Assembly (NCBI GenBank): GCA_005888335.1
Contig: VAWY01000124.1
Span: 12,149-76,148 of the forward strand
Length of the DNA stretch: 64,000 bases
Direction of reading: 5' to 3'
Source: Actinomycetota bacterium
Lineage (GTDB): Bacteria > Actinomycetota > Thermoleophilia > Solirubrobacterales > Solirubrobacteraceae
A program made the position numbers and the translations under genes. Below the pieces are notes generated by a model. It did not search any database. It was not told the origin of the DNA and was given only the letters and a program-made list of their open reading frames with translations. Positions 24,922-33,215 of the stretch are shown here, one piece after another (positions within the stretch are counted from its first letter, which is position 1; every line of letters begins with the position of its first letter).

Positions 24922-25709
24922 TGGGCTTGCGGTTCGCCGGCAAGGTCGCGCTCGTGACCGGCGCGGGCTCCGGGATCGGCGCCGCCGTCGCCCGCGGCCT
25001 GGCGGCTGAGGGCGCCGAGGCGATCGTGGCGGCCGACCTCGACGCCGCGTCGGCGCAGGCGGTGGCCGCCGGGCTCGCCGGGGTGCGGGCCGTCGCGGTC
25101 GACGTCGCCGACGCCGGCGAGGTCGACCGGGTCGTCGACGAGGTGGTGACGGAGCACGGCCGGCTCGACGTCGTCGTGCACGCCGCAGGTGTCGACGACC
25201 CGTCGGCAAAGCAGCGCATCGCCGACGCAGTGGTCGCCGGCGAGCCCGTCGACGTCACGCCTCACCTCACGGACGCCGCCTGGCGACGCGTGATGGCCGT
25301 CAACGCCGACGGGACGTTCCACGTGCTCCGGGCGGCGGTGCGCGCGATGCTGCCGCGGCGGTCGGGGGCGATCGTCGCCGTCGGCTCGTCGTCGGTGTTC
25401 GACACGCCGACGGGGTACCCGCACTACGCCGCTTCGAAGGCCGCAGTACACGCGTTCAGCCAGGGTGTCGCCAAGGAAGTCGTCGTGCACGGCATCCGCG
25501 TCAACGTCGTCGCGCCCGGTCCGACGGCGACGGGGATGGCGGCGCGCTCGCCGCAGGTCCTGAAGGACGCGCTGACAGCGGCCGATGCGCTTCCGATGGC
25601 GACCCCGGAGCAGATCGCGGCCGTCGCGCTCTTCCTGGCGAGCGACGACGCCGCGACCATCGCCGGGGCGATCATGCTCGCCAACGGCGGGCGCTTCACC
25701 GCGGCGTAG
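24918..25709 (+). CDS. SDR-family oxidoreductase, tandem paralogue B
   Basis: A 263-residue short-chain dehydrogenase. TGAGSGIG and YAASK are intact, VGSSSVF supplies the Ser, and NGGRFTAA ends the chain. The NNAG motif is changed to VHAAGVDD. It shares with paralogue A the insertion before the segment with WRR and ADGTFHVLRAA. ATG 24918 (or the adjacent ATG 24921) overlaps the NTF2-like stop. Confidence 0.88.
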   Translation: MMGLRFAGKVALVTGAGSGIGAAVARGLAAEGAEAIVAADLDAASAQAVAAGLAGVRAVAVDVADAGEVDRVVDEVVTEHGRLDVVVHAAGVDDPSAKQRIADAVVAGEPVDVTPHLTDAAWRRVMAVNADGTFHVLRAAVRAMLPRRSGAIVAVGSSSVFDTPTGYPHYAASKAAVHAFSQGVAKEVVVHGIRVNVVAPGPTATGMAARSPQVLKDALTAADALPMATPEQIAAVALFLASDDAATIAGAIMLANGGRFTAA

Positions 25710-25718
25710 CGCCGCGCC

Positions 25719-26069
25719 TCAGCCGAGCAGGTGCACGCCCGGCTGGAAGAGCGTGACGTAGCGATCGAAGCGCCCGTCGGGCGTCGTGTGCACCGCCGAG
25801 AGCAGCGCGCCGGTCGCGTGGCCGTTCTCGAGCACGACGCCGTAGTGGAACTCCAGCTGCTCGTGGACCGCCGAGGCGACGACGTGGTGCACGCGCTGCT
25901 TGCCCGCCGTGTCGCGGCCGGCGATGTAGGCGGCGAGGTCGTCGCGGCTGCGGCCCTCGACGGAGCGGCCGGGCATCGCGAGGTGGAACTGGACATCCGG
26001 GCTCGCGACCTCGAGCCCGCGGCGGGGCTCGGGGCCGTCGAGGTGGCCGTAGTAGCGCTTGAGGACCAT
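25719..26069 (-). CDS. NTF2/SnoaL-like protein, divergent paralogue 3
   Basis: A 116-residue protein from ATG 26069 (MVLKRYYGHLDGPEPRRGLE), chosen because AAGGAG lies 8 bases before it; a 13-residue longer start exists. The N-terminal Y-x-x-LDGP-P motif matches the paralogues at 18159 and 24550, but the rest has diverged. It is transcribed away from the transporter operon, and TGAA sites 12 and 13 lie between them. Confidence 0.75.
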   Translation of the reverse strand: MVLKRYYGHLDGPEPRRGLEVASPDVQFHLAMPGRSVEGRSRDDLAAYIAGRDTAGKQRVHHVVASAVHEQLEFHYGVVLENGHATGALLSAVHTTPDGRFDRYVTLFQPGVHLLG

Positions 26070-26123
26070 GGTGGTGGCTCCTTGCTGGACGGGGACGGGC
26101 GTGGCCACGTTGTAGCGAAGTCC

Positions 26124-26136
26124 TGAAGTGACGTCA
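26124..26136. promoter_or_regulatory. TGAA palindrome, site 12
   Basis: TGAAGTGACGTCA (one mismatch) lies 55 bp upstream of the NTF2-like gene at 26069, in the intergenic region shared with the liv-type transporter. Confidence 0.6.
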
Positions 26137-26226
26137 ACTTTGCTAGCCGCGCCGAAAGGCCGCTTCTTTCGACAGTTCTGCTTCGGCTCGCCGGAGTTCT
26201 CAAAGTGAGTTCGAATTGCAAAGCGC

Positions 26227-26269
26227 TTGACGAGGATGCCAACCGATCGCTATATTCGAACTGAGATCA
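26227..26269 (+). promoter_or_regulatory. Transporter promoter with TGAA palindrome, site 13
   Basis: TTGACG (26227-26232) and TATATT (26251-26256) are 18 bp apart. CGAACTGAGATCA (26257-26269, about 11 of 13) starts directly after the -10 box. The substrate-binding gene begins at 26308 behind AAGGGGAGAG. This is the clearest sigma-70 type promoter in the island. Confidence 0.65.
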
Positions 26270-26307
26270 GGTCAACACGATCGCAAACACCTACAAGGGG
26301 AGAGACG

Positions 26308-27501
26308 ATGCGCATCGCATCCGTGCTGGCAGTGGCGCTGACCGCGCTTGGAATGGCCGCCTGTGGTGGCGGGCAGACGGGGTCCGGTGGTGGCTCCGGG
26401 GGCAACGGCCCCATCAAGCTCGGGGCGTGGTTCCCGCTGACGGGGCCCGTGGCTGCGTCCGGGATCCCGCAGAAGGAGGGCGCCTCCGCGCTCTTCGACC
26501 AGCTCAACGCCAAGGGCGGCGTCAACGGCCGCAAGGTCGACTACATCGCGCGTGACAACGCCTTCGATCCGCAGCAGACGATCCAGGCCGCCCGGCAGCT
26601 GGTCGGCGAGGACAAGGTCGTCGCCGTCGTGGCCGCCAACGGCACCGCGCCCAGCGCGGCGGCGTTCCCGTTCGTCATGAACCAGGCCAAGGTGCCGATC
26701 GTCAACACCTACGGCGGTGCCGCCGACTGGTACAAGCCCGCGAAGCCGCTCCTGTTCGGCGACCAGACGCTCTACGAGGAGCAGGGCGCGGCGGCCGGCG
26801 CCTGGGCGGCCCAGGACGGCCACAAGAACATCCTCGTCGTGCGCAGCGATCCAGCCGCCTTCGCCGGCGTCGCCAAGTACGTCGAGCCGGGCGCCAAGGC
26901 AGCGAACCCGGGCGCTCACGTCAACCAGCTGGTCGTGAAGTTCGGAACGACCGACTACAGCCCGATCGTCGGCCAGGTCAAGGCCAAGAAGCCCGATGCC
27001 GTCGTGCTCATCCTCGCCTTCCCTGAGGCCTCCGCCTTCCTCAAGCAGGCCAAGCTCCAGGGCGTCGACGTGCCCGCCTACGGCTATGGCCCGACCGCCG
27101 ACGAGGGGCTCATCAAGCTCGCCGGCAGTGCGTCGGAGGGTTTCCACGCCCTGTCGCTGACCAAGCCCGCGATGGACCCGAGCCCCGCGATGCAGGAGTA
27201 CCGGCAGGCGCTCAAGCGCTTCGCGCCCGGCCAGCAGCCGTCGAGCAACTCGGCCATCGCGTACGCGAGCGCGAAGGCGTTCGCCGCGGTCCTCAAGAAG
27301 GTCCAGGGCGCGGTCAACGCTGACAGCATCGCCAAGGCGTTCGAGAGCGCCGGCACCGTCAAGACGGGGATCCTCCCGCCGCTGACCTGGGACAAGGGCC
27401 ACCACCTCGGCACCAACCAACTCCAGCGCGTGGCGGTCAAGGGCGGCAAGTTCGTCGCCGTCGGCGACTTCACGACGCCGCCGCCGGTCGTCGGCCAGTA
27501 G
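26308..27501 (+). CDS. livK: ABC transporter substrate-binding lipoprotein (branched-chain amino acid type)
   Basis: A 397-residue periplasmic-binding protein of the Leu/Ile/Val type. The signal is a lipobox (LGMAACGG) after MRIASVLAVALTA, followed by a Gly/Ser-rich linker. The core starts with IKLGAWFPLTGPVAASG and contains VNGRKVDYIARDNAFDPQQT and NTYGG. Members in catabolic clusters often bind aromatic acids, fatty acids or amides rather than amino acids. Given its place in the TGAA regulon it probably imports the regulon's carbon source. Confidence 0.9.
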   Translation: MRIASVLAVALTALGMAACGGGQTGSGGGSGGNGPIKLGAWFPLTGPVAASGIPQKEGASALFDQLNAKGGVNGRKVDYIARDNAFDPQQTIQAARQLVGEDKVVAVVAANGTAPSAAAFPFVMNQAKVPIVNTYGGAADWYKPAKPLLFGDQTLYEEQGAAAGAWAAQDGHKNILVVRSDPAAFAGVAKYVEPGAKAANPGAHVNQLVVKFGTTDYSPIVGQVKAKKPDAVVLILAFPEASAFLKQAKLQGVDVPAYGYGPTADEGLIKLAGSASEGFHALSLTKPAMDPSPAMQEYRQALKRFAPGQQPSSNSAIAYASAKAFAAVLKKVQGAVNADSIAKAFESAGTVKTGILPPLTWDKGHHLGTNQLQRVAVKGGKFVAVGDFTTPPPVVGQ

Positions 27502-27534
27502 GCGCGACGCCACGCGGACAAGGAGACACAGGCA

Positions 27535-28404
27535 ATGGACCAGCTCCTGCTCAGCATCATCAGCGGCGTCTCGAACGGCGCCGTCTACGGACTGGTGGGC
27601 CTCGGCCTGGTGATCATCTACCGGTCCACCGACGTCATGAACTTCGCCGCGGGGACCATGGCGCTCGGATGCATGTACCTCGCGTCGGGGCTCCATGGCG
27701 CCGGCGTGCCGCTGGCCCTTGCCGTCGTCGCCGGCATCACCGTGTGCTCACTCCTCGGAGTGGGCGCACGGGAGGTGCTGATCCGGCCGCTCGGGCCCGG
27801 GGCGCTGTTCTCGGCGCTCGTGGTCACGATGGGCCTGTCGCTGATCCTCGAGGAGGCCACCCGCGGGATCTGGGGCGGCGAGCCGCGCGACTTCCCGGCG
27901 CTCGTCGGCGGGAACGCCACGATCGGCGGCGCGACGTTCACCAACCAGCAGCTGCTCGTGATCCCGGTCGCGGCGGTCGCGATGCTGGCGGTGGCGTACC
28001 TGTTCAAGAAGACGCCGCTGGGCTCCGCGATGCGCGCCGTCGCGGAGTCGAGTGGGACGGCGACGCTGCTGGGCATCAGGCCCCAGCGCGTCGCGCGGGT
28101 CGCCTGGGCGCTCGGCATGGGGCTGGCGGCTCTCGGCGCCGCCATGCTCGTGCCGACGGCGGGCCTCTCGATCGGCGGCTTCACCGGGGTCCTGTTCCGC
28201 GCCTTCGCGGGGATCTTCCTCGGGGGCCTCACCAGCATGTACGGCGCGGTCATCGGCGGCGTCGTCGTCGGCGTCCTCGACAACGTGGCCGCCAACTACG
28301 TCTCGGCCAGCCTGCGCGACACGTTCGTGTTCTCGCTGGTGATCCTCGTCCTGCTCGCCCGGCCCCAGGGCCTCTTCGGCGAGAAGACCTTCGCTCGCGT
28401 CTGA
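27535..28404 (+). CDS. livH: ABC transporter permease (LivH type)
   Basis: A 289-residue polytopic membrane protein (about eight hydrophobic segments). It has SNGAVYGLVGLGLVIIYRSTDVMNFAAGTMA near the start and AGIFLGGLTSMYGAVIGGVVVGVLDN near the end, the LivH signature regions. It forms the channel with the LivM domain of the next gene, whose ATG overlaps its TGA. Confidence 0.92.
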   Translation: MDQLLLSIISGVSNGAVYGLVGLGLVIIYRSTDVMNFAAGTMALGCMYLASGLHGAGVPLALAVVAGITVCSLLGVGAREVLIRPLGPGALFSALVVTMGLSLILEEATRGIWGGEPRDFPALVGGNATIGGATFTNQQLLVIPVAAVAMLAVAYLFKKTPLGSAMRAVAESSGTATLLGIRPQRVARVAWALGMGLAALGAAMLVPTAGLSIGGFTGVLFRAFAGIFLGGLTSMYGAVIGGVVVGVLDNVAANYVSASLRDTFVFSLVILVLLARPQGLFGEKTFARV

Positions 28405-30989
28405 TGAACCCCATGAACTCCACCAAGATCAAGAACCCGCTCGGCGACCGCCGGCTCCAGCTGCTCGCCGGCCCGGCGGTCTCCGTCCTCGTCGTCCTCA
28501 TGATCCAGGGCGGCGTCATCGGCGCGACGCGCTCCTACGACGTCGCGCTGGCGGCGGTCTACGGCATCGTCGTGCTGTCGATGTCGCTGCTCGCGGGCTG
28601 GAGCGGCGTGTGGTCCGTCGGCCACCCCGCGCTCTTCGCGATCGGGGCGTACGCCGCGGTCTACGGCTCGGCCCACGGCTGGTCGCTGGAGGTGATCGTC
28701 CTGGTCGCCTGCGGCCTGGCCGCCACCACCGGCGCCTTCCTCGGGTACGCCGGGGCGCGCTTCTCCGTGCTCTACATCTCGCTGCTCACGCTCGCCTTCA
28801 ACCTCGTGGTCCTCGAGATCATCGGGCGCTGGCAGAGCCTGACGGGCGGCGACCAGGGGAAGCCGGTCAACGCTCTGAACAGCGTGTTCGGACCGAGCGT
28901 CAGCAACGCCTCGGGGGCGACGACCGCGCTCATCGTCCTCTTCGGGATCGTCCTCGCCATCGCTGTGCTGCTTCGCGGCACGGCGCTGCGGATGCGCCTC
29001 GTCGCGGCCAAGTCGCACGCGGCCGCAGCGCGGACGGTGGGCATCGCGCCCGAGCTGCAGACGGCGCTGGCCTTCGCGGTCAGCAGCGCCTTCACCGCGC
29101 TCGCCGGCGTCGGCCTCGCCGCCATGACGGGCTACGTGAGCCCGGAGACCTTCGGGCTGACGTTCGCGGTGAACATCATCGCCGCGGCCGTGCTCGGCGG
29201 CATCGGCAGCATCGCCGGCGCCGTCGTGGGCGGCGCGTTCCTCTCCCTCGCGCCGACGCTCGCCTCCTCGACCGGCATCGCGCTGCCGCTGCTGCAGGGC
29301 GGCGTCCTGATCGGCGTGCTGCTCTTCCTGCCGCGCGGGGCCGTGCCCTCGCTCGCCGACCTCGCCCGCAGGCTGCTGCGGCGACTGCGCCCCGAGACGT
29401 TCGCGGCGCTCGCCGTCGACGTCCCGGTGCTCGACATCGACGATCACCACGTGGCGCCCGGCGCCGGGCGGGCGCCGGACCCGCGCGCCGACGAGGCGGT
29501 CGGGACGCGCGAGGGCGGCGCGGTCGACATCTCCGAGATCACCGTCCGCTTCGGCGGGCTGACGGCGCTCGAGCACGTGTCGGTCGACGTGCGGCCCGGG
29601 GAGGTGCTGGGCATCATCGGCCCGAACGGCGCGGGGAAGACGACGCTGATCAACACGCTGTCCGGCCTGGCGGCGGGCGGCCGGATCAGGGGCGCGCTGC
29701 GCTACAAGGGCGTCGACCTGCTGCGCAAGCGGGCCACCGCCCGGCGCAAGCTCGGCGTCGCACGCGCGTTCCAGCACGCCGAGCTGTTCGACGAGCTGAC
29801 GATCGCCGAGAACCTCCTGTGCGCCAAGCGCAGGGCCGGCGCCCGCGAGCGGCGCACGGCCACCGAGCTCCTGGCGCGCGTGGGGCTCGCCGACGTCGCG
29901 GACCGCTACCCGCGCGAGCTGCCGTTCGGCCTGCAGAAGCGCGCCGACCTCGCCCGCGCGGTGGCGGAGGGCGCCGACCTCGTCCTGCTCGACGAGCCGT
30001 TCGGGGGCCTCGACAGCACGGAGCGCGAGATCCTGGCGGCGCAGATCCGCGACTTGAAGGCCGCCGGCGCGACGGTCGTCATCGTCGATCACGTCCTCGA
30101 GGACCTGTTCTCGGTCACCGATCGGGTCGTGGCCTTCGATTTCGGGACGCCGATCGCCGCCGGTGATGCGGAGGCGGTCATGCAGGACGCGCGCGTGCGC
30201 TCGTCGTACCTCGGCGAGCGCGAGGCGCCGGAGCGCCAGGCCCTCCCCATCGCGACGGGCGAACAGCCGGTCGTGACGCTGCGCGACATCGCCCACCACT
30301 ACGACGGCGTCCACGCGCTGCGCGGGATCGACCTCGAGATCCCGGCGGGCTCCGTCGTGGGCGTGGTCGGCGCCAACGGCGCCGGCAAGAGCACGCTGGG
30401 GCGGATCGCGGCGGGGATCCTCAAGCCGTCGAAGGGCGCCGTGGAGTTCCACGACGTCGGCGCCGGCGCGCCGCGGCGCAGCCTCGTCCCGGAGGGAAGG
30501 GAGATCTTCAAGACCCTGTCCGTCCGCGAGAACCTCGAGGCGGCCGGCTACGGCGCCGGGCTGAGGGGCGGCGAGCTCAAGGCACGCATCGAGGAGCTGC
30601 GCGCCTGGATGCCCGAGCGGGTGCGCGACCGGATGAGCACCCCGGCCGGGGCGCTCAGCGGCGGCGAGCAGCAGATGGTCGCCATCGCGCGCGCGCTCAT
30701 CTCCCGACCGGACGTCCTCGTCGTGGACGAGCCGGCGCTCGGCCTCGCTCCCGCGCTCGTCGACGAGGTCTACACGCGGCTGACCGACCTGGCGGCGAGG
30801 ACGGGCATCACGATCGTCCTGCTCGAGCAGCTGCTCGGGCGTGCGATGGCGGTGTGCCACGAGGTCGTGGTGCTGCGGGACGGGGTCATCGTCGCGGCGG
30901 GCTCTCCGGACGACGACGCGTTCACCCGGACGGCCGAGCAGGCGTACTTCGGCGAGGTGTCCAAGGTCCTCGTCGAGGCCGCTGCCTAG
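28404..30989 (+). CDS. Three-domain ABC transporter protein: LivM permease, LivG ATPase and LivF ATPase fused
   Basis: One uninterrupted frame of 861 residues. Residues 1 to about 330 are a LivM permease (YGIVVLSMSLLAGWSGVWSVGHPALFAIGAYAA). A linker leads to ATPase 1 (about 370-610): Walker A GPNGAGKTT, Q-loop FQHAELFDELTIAENLL, Walker B LVLLDEPFGGLD, switch His in VDHVLEDLF. Its signature reads LPFGLQKRADLARAVA instead of LSGGQ-like. ATPase 2 (about 620-861) has GANGAGKST, LSGGEQQMVAIARAL and VLVVDEPALGLAP. So permease and both nucleotide-binding subunits are one chain, to pair with LivH. Confidence 0.93.
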   Translation: MNPMNSTKIKNPLGDRRLQLLAGPAVSVLVVLMIQGGVIGATRSYDVALAAVYGIVVLSMSLLAGWSGVWSVGHPALFAIGAYAAVYGSAHGWSLEVIVLVACGLAATTGAFLGYAGARFSVLYISLLTLAFNLVVLEIIGRWQSLTGGDQGKPVNALNSVFGPSVSNASGATTALIVLFGIVLAIAVLLRGTALRMRLVAAKSHAAAARTVGIAPELQTALAFAVSSAFTALAGVGLAAMTGYVSPETFGLTFAVNIIAAAVLGGIGSIAGAVVGGAFLSLAPTLASSTGIALPLLQGGVLIGVLLFLPRGAVPSLADLARRLLRRLRPETFAALAVDVPVLDIDDHHVAPGAGRAPDPRADEAVGTREGGAVDISEITVRFGGLTALEHVSVDVRPGEVLGIIGPNGAGKTTLINTLSGLAAGGRIRGALRYKGVDLLRKRATARRKLGVARAFQHAELFDELTIAENLLCAKRRAGARERRTATELLARVGLADVADRYPRELPFGLQKRADLARAVAEGADLVLLDEPFGGLDSTEREILAAQIRDLKAAGATVVIVDHVLEDLFSVTDRVVAFDFGTPIAAGDAEAVMQDARVRSSYLGEREAPERQALPIATGEQPVVTLRDIAHHYDGVHALRGIDLEIPAGSVVGVVGANGAGKSTLGRIAAGILKPSKGAVEFHDVGAGAPRRSLVPEGREIFKTLSVRENLEAAGYGAGLRGGELKARIEELRAWMPERVRDRMSTPAGALSGGEQQMVAIARALISRPDVLVVDEPALGLAPALVDEVYTRLTDLAARTGITIVLLEQLLGRAMAVCHEVVVLRDGVIVAAGSPDDDAFTRTAEQAYFGEVSKVLVEAAA

Positions 30990-31014
30990 TGGGCGTCACG
31001 CGCACACGGGCGCG

Positions 31015-31045
31015 GCGAGCAGGGCCCCGGCGGGGTCCTGCTCGC
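31015..31045 (+). terminator. 14-bp hairpin after the transporter operon
   Basis: GCGAGCAGGGCCCC (31015-31028), loop GGC, then GGGGTCCTGCTCGC (31032-31045): all paired, with one G-U wobble. It begins 26 bp after the transporter stop. No T-run. Confidence 0.65.
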
Positions 31046-31121
31046 TCGCGTTCCCTGCCGGGCTGATGCGGGCGGTCAGTGGCTTAGGTCGTCTTGACGC
31101 TCGGTTCCTAGCTTCAACGCG

Positions 31122-31301
31122 GTGATCTTCCATGACCCGAACCGGTGTCCCCGGTGCGGCGAGCGGGTTACTCCGTACGCCGCGGGCTGCGCGATCTGCG
31201 GCGCGCCACTCGACCCGAAGCGGTGGCAGGCGCCGCCTTCGCGCCTCCAGCGCTTCATCGGCCGCCACAGGCGTCCGCCGGCGCGCCGCGGCGCGGCCTG
31301 A
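31122..31301 (+). CDS. Zinc-ribbon miniprotein (59 aa)
   Basis: From GTG 31122 the product contains RCPRCGERVTPYAAGCAICGAP, with Cys at 9, 12, 23 and 26 (CxxC-x10-CxxC), then a basic tail rich in Arg. That is a zinc ribbon of the double-zinc-ribbon/RanBP2-like type seen in small actinobacterial proteins. No strong ribosome site is visible. It lies alone between the transporter terminator and the sulfite-oxidase gene. Function unknown; nucleic-acid or protein binding is the usual role. Confidence 0.65.
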   Translation: MIFHDPNRCPRCGERVTPYAAGCAICGAPLDPKRWQAPPSRLQRFIGRHRRPPARRGAA

Positions 31302-31355
31302 GCGGCCGATCGCTTCATGCCGCTCCAGAGCGGCCCCAACTCGTAGGTTTGTCCC

Positions 31356-32441
31356 ATGGGTCGCTACGGAAAGCGCGCCGGCATGATCGTTCACGGGGAG
31401 GAGCCGTTCGACGCCGAGACCGGGCTCGCCGCGCTGGCCGAGGGTCCGGTGACCGCCACAGACGCCTTCTACGTGCGGAGCCATGGCGCGGTGCCGGAGA
31501 TCGACTCGGCCGCGTGGCGGCTGCGCGTGCTGGGCGTCGTCGAGCGGGAGCTGGAGCTCTCCCTGACGACGTTGCGCGAGGCGTTCCGGGAGCGCGAGGT
31601 GACCGCGACGCTGCAATGCGCCGGCAACCGGCGTGCGGGCCTGATCGCCATCCGCGACATCCCGGGCGAGGCGCCGTGGGGGCCAGGGGCGACCGGCACC
31701 GCGACCTGGACCGGCATCGCGCTCGCGGACGTGCTCGCGCTCGCCGGACCGCTGCCCGAAGCCGCCCACGTCGGCTTCGAGAGTGCCGACCTCTGCCCGG
31801 AGGCGCAGCCGCCCCAGCGTTTCGGCGGCTCGATCCCGCTCGACAAGGCGCGCCGCCCGGAGGTCCTGCTCGCGTGGGGGATGAACGGCGAGCCGCTCGC
31901 GCCGGTCCATGGCGCGCCGCTGCGCGTGGTGGTGCCCGGCTACATCGGTGCGCGCAGCGTCAAGTGGCTCGAGCGGATCGAGGTCCGATCGAGGCCTTGG
32001 CGGGGCTATTTCCAGCACGTCGCCTACCGGCTGCTGCCGGAGGACGGCACGCCGGGTCCCGGAGCGGGGATGCCGCTGGGCCTCGTTGCGCTCAACGCCG
32101 ACGTGCTGGCTCCGGCCGACGGCCAGACGGTCGCCGCCGGTCCCGTCGAGGTGCGCGGCTACGCCTTCGCGGGCGGTGAGCGCCACGTGGCGCGCGTCGA
32201 CGTCTCCCTCGACGGCGGCGCGAGCTGGTCGCAGGCGGAGCTGCTGGAGGACCTGGGCCGGTGGGCCTGGCGGCACTGGCGGATCACCGTCGATCTTGTC
32301 CCCGGCGACCACGAGATCCTCGTCCGCGCGTGGGACTCCTCGGCGGCGACGCAGCCGGAGGACGAGGCGGCGCTGTGGAACCCCAAGGGCTACGTGAACA
32401 ACGCCCGCCCGCGGATCCGCGTCCGCGCCGCCGCCGCTTGA
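31356..32441 (+). CDS. Sulfite oxidase-like molybdopterin oxidoreductase
   Basis: A 361-residue cytoplasmic protein (no signal peptide or twin-arginine). The molybdenum-coordinating Cys is in LQCAGNRRAG near residue 88. GTATWTGIALADVL, HGAPLRVVVPGYIGARSVKWLERIEV and a C-terminal Mo-co dimerisation domain (VEVRGYAFAGG, VDVSLDGGASW, NPKGYVNNARPRIRV) follow in the usual order. There is no heme domain. It would oxidise sulfite or a sulfonate-derived sulfite. Confidence 0.92.
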   Translation: MGRYGKRAGMIVHGEEPFDAETGLAALAEGPVTATDAFYVRSHGAVPEIDSAAWRLRVLGVVERELELSLTTLREAFREREVTATLQCAGNRRAGLIAIRDIPGEAPWGPGATGTATWTGIALADVLALAGPLPEAAHVGFESADLCPEAQPPQRFGGSIPLDKARRPEVLLAWGMNGEPLAPVHGAPLRVVVPGYIGARSVKWLERIEVRSRPWRGYFQHVAYRLLPEDGTPGPGAGMPLGLVALNADVLAPADGQTVAAGPVEVRGYAFAGGERHVARVDVSLDGGASWSQAELLEDLGRWAWRHWRITVDLVPGDHEILVRAWDSSAATQPEDEAALWNPKGYVNNARPRIRVRAAAA

Positions 32442-32488
32442 CCGGCGGTCAGAACTCGTTGATCGCCTGCTGCACGCTGGAGTTGCTC

Positions 32489-33064
32489 TTACTCTCCCGC
32501 GGCCGGCGTGGCGGCCGCTGCGGCGGGCTGCTGGGGAAGGGTGTAGCCGCGCTCGGCTTTGGCGAGCTCGCCGTTCTTGGCCATCTTGTTGAGCAGCGTG
32601 CTGGCGGTGCCCGGGCTGATGCCGGTCGCCTTCGCGATCTCCGACGCGGTCATCGCGCCGCCGCCCTTCAGCGCCTCGAGCACCTTGGCCTTGTTCTGGC
32701 CACGCGGCGTGCCGGTGCGCGCCGGCGAGCGCTTGGCGGTGCTCGCGGCCTTCGCGGTGCTCGCGGCCTTGGTGGTGCTCGCAGCCTTCGTGGTGCTCGC
32801 GCCTCTCGCCCGGGCTGCACGCCTGGCGGGGGTTGCACGCTTTGCGGCCCGAGCGCGGGCGGGCGCCGCCGTTGCGGCGGGCCGGCGGCGGCTCGGGGCG
32901 GCGCTGACCCGCGATCGGGCGGCACCCTCGAGACGGCTCAGGGCGTCCCGCAGGCGCTCGAGCTCATCGTTGAGCCTCTGGTGCTGCTTGAGCTGGTCTT
33001 CGATCAGCTTGATGCGCGCCTTGACGTGCTGGGCGATCGCACCGACGTCAGGGACCTCGGGCAT
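32489..33064 (-). CDS. Coiled coil, Lys/Ala repeat and winged-helix protein (histone H1-like)
   Basis: A 191-residue protein in three parts: an N-terminal coiled coil (VKARIKLIEDQLKQHQRL...), a low-complexity Arg/Ala/Lys/Thr middle with a KAASTx hexapeptide repeat, and a C-terminal winged helix (GQNKAKVLEALKGGGAMTASEIAKATGISPGTASTLLNKMAKNGELAKAERGYTL). Mixed basic Ala/Lys regions recall histone H1 or HupB-type nucleoid proteins. Probably DNA-binding and nucleoid-associated. It is divergent from the P450. Confidence 0.75.
   Translation of the reverse strand: MPEVPDVGAIAQHVKARIKLIEDQLKQHQRLNDELERLRDALSRLEGAARSRVSAAPSRRRPAATAAPARARAAKRATPARRAARARGASTTKAASTTKAASTAKAASTAKRSPARTGTPRGQNKAKVLEALKGGGAMTASEIAKATGISPGTASTLLNKMAKNGELAKAERGYTLPQQPAAAAATPAAGE
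32736..32807. repeat. 18-bp coding tandem repeat
   Basis: Four successive units based on GCGGTGCTCGCGGCCTTC (the fourth degenerate) encode the KAASTT/KAASTA hexapeptide repeat of the winged-helix protein. Copy number could vary by slippage. Confidence 0.8.
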
Positions 33065-33215
33065 GTGACTCCTCCTCGCGTTCGGCGGCATCGTAGTCAC
33101 CGGCGCCGCGAAGCGCCCCTGACCGACACTCACCAACCCGGCCGGGCGAGACGCGGAGACGTATTCGTCAACGACACTACGCCGATCGAAACGCTCAGCG
33201 CAGAGGGGGAGAGAG

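Noticed and set aside
31029..31120. Possible riboswitch or small RNA before the zinc-ribbon gene
   Set aside because: Apart from the terminator hairpin I could not recognise any conserved RNA motif.
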